This document shows positions 58,006 through 64,000 of a stretch of 64,000 nucleotides of DNA, one piece after another (the stretch's first letter is position 1; each line of letters opens with the position of its first letter). Source of the DNA: Nymphaea colorata (lineage: Eukaryota > Streptophyta > Magnoliopsida > Nymphaeales > Nymphaeaceae); contig NC_045142.1 of NCBI RefSeq assembly GCF_008831285.2, positions 6,436,608-6,500,607 on the forward strand, read 5' to 3'. Under the pieces are notes generated by a model. That model did no database searches and was not told the origin of the DNA. It saw only the letters and a list, made by a program, of their open reading frames with translations. The translations under genes were made by a program, and so were the position numbers.

Positions 58006-59606
58006 TGTTGTTTAGATGTGAGATAATCCACAAGGGCTTGATCATCTGTGCCTGAGTCTTTCTATTGGTTCTGTATAACGTTAGCTTACAACTTTTCAGG
58101 GCGGATCTTCCACTGCCTCATTTATTGAAAAAATGCTGGCATTCTCTGTGTTTCATATAAAGAGGCTGCTGTTGTTAGAATTATTGTTGAAGGTCTGAAG
58201 CCTCGCCTGAGTTGAGGATCTGAAACCCTCACTTGAGGGAGATTGATGATTTTAGAACCCTATTCATTGAAAGAGAAAGTTGCATGCGCTGGTGCAATGG
58301 TACGCAGTAAAGGAGGAAGTGACATTGTTGGTAATTTGTTAAAAATAAATGTCTTTCATAGCCTCTTGTTTTTTTCAATTTTCATTTTTGTCTTTACAAA
58401 AAAAGTTTTCTGTATTTTAGTCATTAATCATACTGGCACATGGAAATTCGTCTATAGCATATAACCAGGTGGCCTTCGTTGAGGCTTTGTTTCAGCAATC
58501 CTAGATCAATTGTTTCAGCAACCCTAGATCAAAGGTTAGGTGGGGATGCGCTACCTGACCCTGATACGAAGGAAGGGTGGCCACCTGATGGATCTCTCTC
58601 TTCATGGGCGGGCGCTCCAAACCCTGATGCGCTACCTTCCCCTATCTTATGATCGACCGCCTACCTTCGAGCTAGCGACAAACTATGGAAACGGATTTGC
58701 TTGCTCTTCCTACTCTGTTCCGACAAACAACGGATTCCGCTTTCTCCTAGTCTGCTGCTTTCTCTTATTCTGGCTCTGATTCAGCGGGGTAATTACACTA
58801 ACTTCACGAGGCGGGCACAAAGTGTGAGGGGGGGAGGCACACAACGGCAAGTCACGGTTTTTAAACAGACCTATAGCCCATCATCCCACTCATATGTACT
58901 TGGTTCTTCTCCGTCTTTCCCGTTCGCCTCCGCAGGTTGTTTGGAGGAAATCAAAGGGATTCCACTGAGTGATCTTGAATTTGGCCTTGTGTACGAATGT
59001 GGGGCATATAACCAAGTGGGCTTCATTGAGGCTTTGTTTCAGAAACCCTTGATCAAAGGTTAGGGGTCCCATTGAATGATCTTGAATTTGGTCCTTTTTC
59101 TTTTTTCTTTTTTTTTTCAGATTTTCCAATGTGAATTAGATAACAAAGGTAGGTACCGTATGCTCCATAATCCAAGCGACACACATAATCAAAACCTCCT
59201 TAATTTAGTACGTGATCATCCTTGGTAAATATCACTAAGTTGACAGGACACCATTAATTTTTGACCAACCAAAAGGAGCATTCATTGCTGCATGATTGAA
59301 GATGGACATACTTCTAACTCCAAGCGTTCCCTAGGGTTTATTAACTAGAGCAGGGTAGCACCAGAAATTTCTGACTAAGTGGCACTAATATTTTAAGTTT
59401 TAGACATTTGAAGAAAACCAATATATCCATTAGAGTGAAATTGGAGGCTCCACCTTTCCAAGTTAGGTGATTATCTACAATTTTGGAATTGATGCACAAA
59501 AAAAACAACACGGATGGATGTTGAGCACTAGAAGCAAAATTGGTTTCAAACATCACTTACAGCCATGGGGAAAAGGGAAACTATTATTCCACATCCAAGT
59601 CACTTA
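58006..59606. other. Intergenic with small duplications and an LIR-family fragment
   Basis: 58455-58545 and 59005-59065 share GCATATAACCA, TTGAGGCTTTGTTTCAG and TAGATCAAAGGTTAGG-type phrases. Two frames at 58540-58779 and 58701-59063 look GC-richer but match nothing I know. 59142-59225 (ATAACAAAGGTAGGTACCGT through CCTCCTTAATTTAGT) is a fragment of the LIR-A/LIR-D family. Confidence 0.45.
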
Positions 59607-60510
59607 GGTAGTGTTTGATGGCCAAGAATTTTCCCGCAGTTCAGGAAATAAAATTCAAATTTTTAAAACATTTCCGGTTCATCAAACACAGAATTATTTT
59701 TTTTACCATTAAAGTGAAAATCGAAAACATATTTCCATAAATATGTTTCCACCCGGAGGGGTGGAAACATATTTTCAGAATTTTTTTTGGAGGCGGAAGA
59801 AGGGAAGGAGGAAGAAGGGAAGGAGGGAGGAGGAAGAGGGGAGGAGGAAGAAGGGAAGGAGGGAGGAGGAAGAGGGGAGGAGGGAGGAGGAAAGAGGAAG
59901 AGGGAGGAGGAAGAGGGGAGGAGGGAGGAGGAAAGGGGAAGAGGGATCGTGGAAGGAAGGAGAAGTGAAGGAGGTGGAGGCGGAAGAAGGAGGGAGGAGT
60001 GAAGGAGGCAGAGACGGAAGAAGGGAAGGAAGGAGGGAGGAGGAAAGGGGAAGAAGGGAGGAGGGAGAGGGGAGGAGGAAAGGGGAAGAAGGGAAGGAGG
60101 GAGGAGGAAGAAGGGAGAAGGAAAGGGGAAGGAGGAAGAGGGGAGGAGGAAAGGGGAAGAAGGGAGGAGTGCGAAGGAAGGAGGGAGGAGGAAAGGGGAA
60201 GGAGGGAGGATGAAGAAAGGGAAGAAGGGAAGGAGGCGGAGGCCGACAAAGGGAAGGCAGAAGAAGGGAAGGAGGGAGAGGGAAGGAGGCGGAGGCGGAC
60301 GAAGGGAAGGCGGCCGCTGCTTTCCCATTTCCACCGATTATTCCTCCCTTGCCATCAAATGCAGAAATTTATTTTCAGAAAAATAATTCCAAATTAACAA
60401 ACACAACATAGTTTTGAAAATGTAGAATTTTATTTCTCAAAAACCAATTCCAAAAATAAATTTCTGAAAACTTGTTTTCAGAAACATATTTCTGGTCATC
60501 AAACACTACC
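59607..60510. mobile_element. Harbinger/Tourist-type MITE filled with a purine minisatellite
   Basis: The left end GGTAGTGTTTGATGGCCA and right end TGGTCATCAAACACTACC are inverted repeats. Each is flanked by TTA (59604-59606 and 60511-60513), the 3-bp target duplication of PIF/Harbinger elements. The subterminal parts are AT-rich with repeated TTTTCAGAAA or AATTCC words. The middle 540 bp is the minisatellite. At 904 bp it is longer than usual Tourist MITEs because of that insert. Confidence 0.8.
59787..60325. repeat. G/A-rich minisatellite
   Basis: Strongly strand-asymmetric array of GGAGGA, AGAGGG, GAAGGGAAGGAGG and GGCGGA words with local higher-order repeats of 12-36 bp. Long apparent proteins of E/G/R/K (plus) or S/P/L (minus) residues are translation artefacts. 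Confidence 0.92.
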
Positions 60511-60631
60511 TTAGAGTCGGATTTGGACCTTGAGGTTAACAAATAGACCACTAACATTTAAGAGAAGACAATAAAACTAAGTGGTATGAGAGAGAGAGAG
60601 AGAGTCACTGTTGTGAAGATATTCAGGGGCT

Positions 60632-61250
60632 TGGGTGGTGGGGAAGTAGATTGGCAATGGTTGGTTGGCTACAAGTTTTACATGAGAAGGTGGGGAGGAA
60701 GAACATCCAGAAATTATAAATCAAGCAGTTGGTATGAAAAGAGAGAGGGAGAGAGACAGAGATGGGGTGAAGGTAATTAAAGGCACGTCTGAGACAAAAG
60801 AGAAAAGGATGGATGATATTAAGAAGGAGATGAAATTGGCCAAACCAAACTCAATCCTTCACGTCACTTACCATTTGGCACGTTCTGGGTCCTCACCTTC
60901 CCAAGCATGAGAAAACATGTACCCAACTTCACCCCCAAAAGCACAGTGGAGTACATGCCTTCTCCTCGTGCTGGAGAAGGCAGCAGCTGAGAGCATGCCA
61001 AATGGTAAGCGACGTGAGGGATGACAGTTTGGATAGCCAATGTCATCTCCTCCTTAATATCATCCATCATTTTCTTTTTTGTCTGAGACGTCGCTGCCTT
61101 TGCCTTGACCTATTTCTCTCCACTACTCTTTGTCTCTCTCTTTTCATACTAACTGCTTAATTTATAATTCCCGGATGTTCTTCCTCCTCACCTTATCATG
61201 TAACTTTTAAGCCAACCAACCATGGCCAATCTACCCGGCCACCCCACTAA
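60632..61250. repeat. Long inverted repeat with a 110-bp loop
   Basis: Arms 60632-60882 and 60993-61250 pair over most of their length (GGTTGGTTGGCT; GGAAGAACATCC; GATGGATGATATTAA; CATTTGGCA). The loop has its own perfect stem, GCCTTCTCC/GGAGAAGGC, at 60957-60981. No target duplication was determined. There is no coding frame. A (GA)n run at 60587-60604 precedes the left arm. Confidence 0.75.
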
Positions 61251-61311
61251 ATACTTAGCTATTTAAAACACCCTTACCACTCTAATCCACTCTGTGTTTC
61301 ATGTAATGAGA

Positions 61312-62236
61312 ACTCAACTTGCTATACTCTACAACTCACAAATCATTTAAAACAGAAAGAGGAAGATTGAGAGCAGAAAGGGGCAAGCTTCGCTTTATGT
61401 CCCTTTCAGTTGTATATTTATGCATTCTTTGTGTGCAGTAATAAATACTTTTGTACTTTAGTGTACAGGTATCATCCACTCCGTGCGATGTATGTGCAGA
61501 TGATGCTAACGCTGATGGTATCTTGCTACAGAAGCAAACAAAAATAGAAAATAGAAAAGCATGCCGTAGTTTTGAAATTTGGACCAAGACTTTGTATATT
61601 GCGTTAGTTTCAACTTTCAAGGTTTGAGAAAATATGTACTTGTACAATACTTAGATGCTAAGCCACCGCCTTCTTCTGGCTCCCTTCACTAAAAACGAGG
61701 AGAAGGGGAGAGATCACTTGGTCTCTCTATCCATCTCTGGCGCACAGAATGTATCCCCAGCAGGGCAGCGAGAAATGGCCACTGGTACCCTCAGCACCTC
61801 CTAACCTGTCGGTCACTTACCACGCTAATCCAGTCACCGGCTTCCCCTCTGCGTGGTAAGTGGATGATACAGGGAGCCAGAAGAAGGCGGTGGCTTAGCA
61901 TCTAAGTATTGTATAAGTACATATTTTCTCAAACCTTGAAAGTTGAAACTAACGCAAAGTCTTGGTCCAAACTTCAAAACTACGGCATGCTTTTTTATTT
62001 TCTGTTTTTGTGCTTCTGTAGCAAGATACCATTGGCGTTAGCATCATCTGCACATACATCGCACGAAGTGGATGATACTTGTACACTACTGTAAGTACAA
62101 AAGTATTTATAACTGGACACAAAGAATGCATAAATATACAACTGAAAGGGACATAAAGCGAAGCTTGCCCCTTTCTGCTCTCAATCTTCCTCTTTCTGTT
62201 TTATATGATTTGTGAGTTGCAGAGTATAGTACACTC
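61312..62236. mobile_element. Long inverted repeat LIR-C with a captured exon in the loop
   Basis: Arms 61312-61687 and 61874-62236 are inverted copies with high identity (CAACTCACAAATCATTTAAA against TATATGATTTGTGAGTTG; GGGCAAGCTTCGCTTTATGT; GCATGCCGTAGTTTTGAA). The loop of about 190 bp (61688-61873) is GC-rich and contains the exon at 61749-61855. R1 copy C begins about 25 bp after the right arm and points at it. Confidence 0.82.
61749..61855 (+). pseudogene. Captured first-exon fragment (unidentified plant protein)
   Basis: ATG at 61749 opens MYPQQGSEKWPLVPSAPPNL followed by SVTYHANPVTGFPSA, without a stop. It reaches a strong splice donor, GCGTG|GTAAGTGG, at 61855/61856. A Pro/Tyr-rich start cut exactly at a donor site is what a captured first exon looks like. 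I do not recognise the gene. It is too short to be seen as a long open frame, and the coding sequence stops inside the element. Confidence 0.55.
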
Positions 62237-62239
62237 TCC

Positions 62240-63900
62240 CCTCTCTCAAATACTTAGCTACCAAGCGGCCTGGTCCAGAACCAGCCATGGCACCTCTTGG
62301 CTTGTGGCAGTTTTCTCTCCTTCTCAGCCTCATTCTCAATTTCTCACCTCTCACTGTGGTTTGTACAATCCTGTAATGCAAAAATCTATAGAGAGAGAGA
62401 CAGAGAGTGAGAGAGAGAGAGAGAGAGAGAGACGGCATGATGGGTTCTATAGAACTGCATTTGTGTATATTACTTGGTCCAGTATTGTCTGGACGGGGAC
62501 AATTGTAATCTCCTATGCTTGTGCTACTGCCTAATATCCGGATCGGATGGCATTTAGGTAGATACCTACCAACTAAGCATAAAGCACAATTAAACTAAAG
62601 CAGGAGAATAACAAAAGAAAACTAAGATCTAGGTAAATATATACAAATTAAATTAATCACACACCAAATAACAAAGAGACGCCATCCTAAGGAAGAAACA
62701 AAATAAAGCAAACAAAGAAAGAAAAGAGAGAAAGAGAAATACCTACGGTTCCAACTCCTGAAGTGTAGTAATTACTTAGTCACACGATAAAACGTTGGCC
62801 GAAGAGAGTGGCTTGTCCCTAGTACTTTGGAACAAAAAATCAGACTTATATCCCTTCTAACATAGCCTAAAACAGACATAATTTGAACGAAACTTAGAAA
62901 AAGAAGCCATTTTTCACCAAAGAGCATAGCATGGTTAGGGTGTTTCCTAACTCCAGCGTAAGTTCTTTGCCGAGGAATTTGGTACATTGGCCTCTATCTT
63001 GTCATCTCTATTTATAGCTGTTGAGAGGAGATAACTTTTTCTCCATAATAGATAAAAAATTAAATTTTGTATGGGAAGCTGTGCCACACACTAAATCAAG
63101 CTATATTTCATGAAATATTGACATTTTACACAAATGCTTGCTAGTAAACATGATTAATTTAATTGCTCAAAAGGATATTAACATGAATCCAACTTCTAAC
63201 TTTGAAATCTAAATCAGATTCAAGTTTGAAGTTTATATTTCAAATTTTATTGGATAAAAAACATATAAAATGGATATCTGAATCCATATTTGAATGGAAT
63301 AGCCTATGAACTTGGTCCAAGCATACAATATTTCTTTCAATATTAGTCCATCGAATCCCAATAAAATATTGACCAATAATTTAATAAAATAATCAAGAAA
63401 TCAATCTCTATCTTATTTTATGGCTGGCATAGTGTGACATAGTTTACTTATATAATCATGAGGATTAGTTTTTGAAGATTCCAATGTGTTTTAGAACCAA
63501 GGTGATTTGGAACAACCTGAATTTCACTTTTTGGGACAAATGCTTTAATATATATATAGCCATTATTGATTACTCTCATTTATTATATATAGGTAAATTT
63601 AAGGATGAATATAATTTCATATAGTTATTTCGAGTGCATACTTTTTACTTCATTAAATTGCTTGCTTCCACTTAAAACGATATGCAAGTGTTAAAATTCT
63701 ATCTTTACGACATAAAAACACCCTCTATATGCTTACAACACGAAGATATGAAACTCTGGATTCTCACTCTCTCTTTTATCTCTCTCAGCTAACTCTTCTT
63801 TCTCTCTTCAATTTTTTGGAAAATTTCACTGTCCATTTACATGGTATTAGATCAGCTTAAATTCGTACCTATTTGCTAACGCTAGTTTAATACAAAAATA
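62240..63900 (-). repeat. R1 dispersed repeat, copy C
   Basis: 62330-62540 resembles 24070-24200 of copy D (CTCACCTCTC..TGTGGTTTGTACAATCC). 62640-63600 matches copies A and B, and 63690-63900 matches 55060-55235. A (GA)n run is at 62390-62433. The segment between GATGAATATAAT and AAAATTCTATCTT is shorter than in copies A and B. Confidence 0.78.
63007..63016 (-). promoter_or_regulatory. TATA box of R1 copy C
   Basis: The minus strand reads CTATAAATAG. About 770 bp downstream is LIR-C. Confidence 0.55.
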
Positions 63901-63934
63901 CATGAATTAATTAAAAGAGATCAAGCTCTGTGGA

Positions 63935-63937
<3 letters not shown>

Positions 63938-64000
<63 letters not shown>
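63938..64000. repeat. (TA)n microsatellite running off the window
   Basis: At least 31 uninterrupted dinucleotides; the true length is unknown because the window ends inside it. Confidence 0.95.

Noticed and set aside
59641-60397. Several long apparent proteins on both strands (Ser/Pro/Leu-rich on minus, Glu/Gly/Arg-rich on plus)
   Set aside because: They are translations of the purine minisatellite, with no start context, no domain and no codon-like variation.
60632-61250. microRNA precursor
   Set aside because: Arms of 250 bp with full-length pairing are far longer than typical plant pre-miRNA stems, and no mature miRNA sequence was recognised.
1-64000. CRISPR arrays, bacterial operons, riboswitches, rRNA or tRNA genes
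   Set aside because: No regularly spaced direct repeats or conserved RNA-gene signatures were seen; the tRNA-like 3' end at 5251-5270 is a retrotransposon primer site, not a gene.

Overview
This window is nuclear DNA of a flowering plant. It is AT-rich and packed with plant-type transposable elements: Ty1/copia and Ty3/gypsy elements primed by initiator-Met tRNA, a long-LTR element primed by a tRNA-Arg-like primer, a CACTA element with TNP2/DUF4218/DUF4216 remnants, a plant LINE tail, and a Harbinger-type MITE. (GA)n, (CT)n and (TA)n microsatellites are common. I cannot name the species. I see no intact host gene, no rRNA or tRNA gene and no CRISPR array; all recognisable coding sequence is transposon remnant or captured host-gene fragment.

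Layout. 1-7898: a minus-strand non-autonomous LTR retrotransposon (LTRs over 2.3 kb, tRNA-Arg-like PBS, no recognisable pol), its left LTR cut by the window edge. 7899-17430: intergenic DNA with microsatellites, small duplications and a retroelement gag/PBS remnant near 15.3-15.6 kb. 17.57-24.0 kb: a long inverted repeat (LIR) split by a complete but decayed copia element (17854-23267, TSD GTCAA). 24.0-26.9 kb: a copy of a dispersed family called R1 here, then a foldback element interrupted by a deleted copia element (25176-26780, TSD TATAT). 29.57-33.3 kb: a second copy of the first LIR followed by R1 with a LINE fragment inside. 33.3-38.6 kb: a CACTA element with a dead TNP2 transposase. 41.3-42.7 kb: an inverted R1 copy. 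43.8-45.7 kb: a LIR enclosing a piece of a YUCCA flavin-monooxygenase gene. 45.8-50.3 kb: a gypsy element truncated by another large LIR (50.3-52.8 kb) that carries a GC-rich exon-like segment. 53-56 kb: another R1 copy. 59.6-62.2 kb: a Harbinger-type MITE filled with a purine minisatellite, then two further LIRs, one with a captured exon in its loop. 62.2-63.9 kb: the last R1 copy, then (TA)n to the window end.

How parts may work together. All five R1 copies carry a TATA-box region, and in all five a long inverted repeat lies on the predicted downstream side, whichever way R1 points. Two of these LIRs carry recognisable or strongly exon-like host-gene pieces and a third carries a weaker exon candidate. 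I infer, without expression data, a family of promoter-bearing units whose transcripts could fold into long hairpins and feed small-RNA production against host genes. This is the main candidate for something undescribed here.
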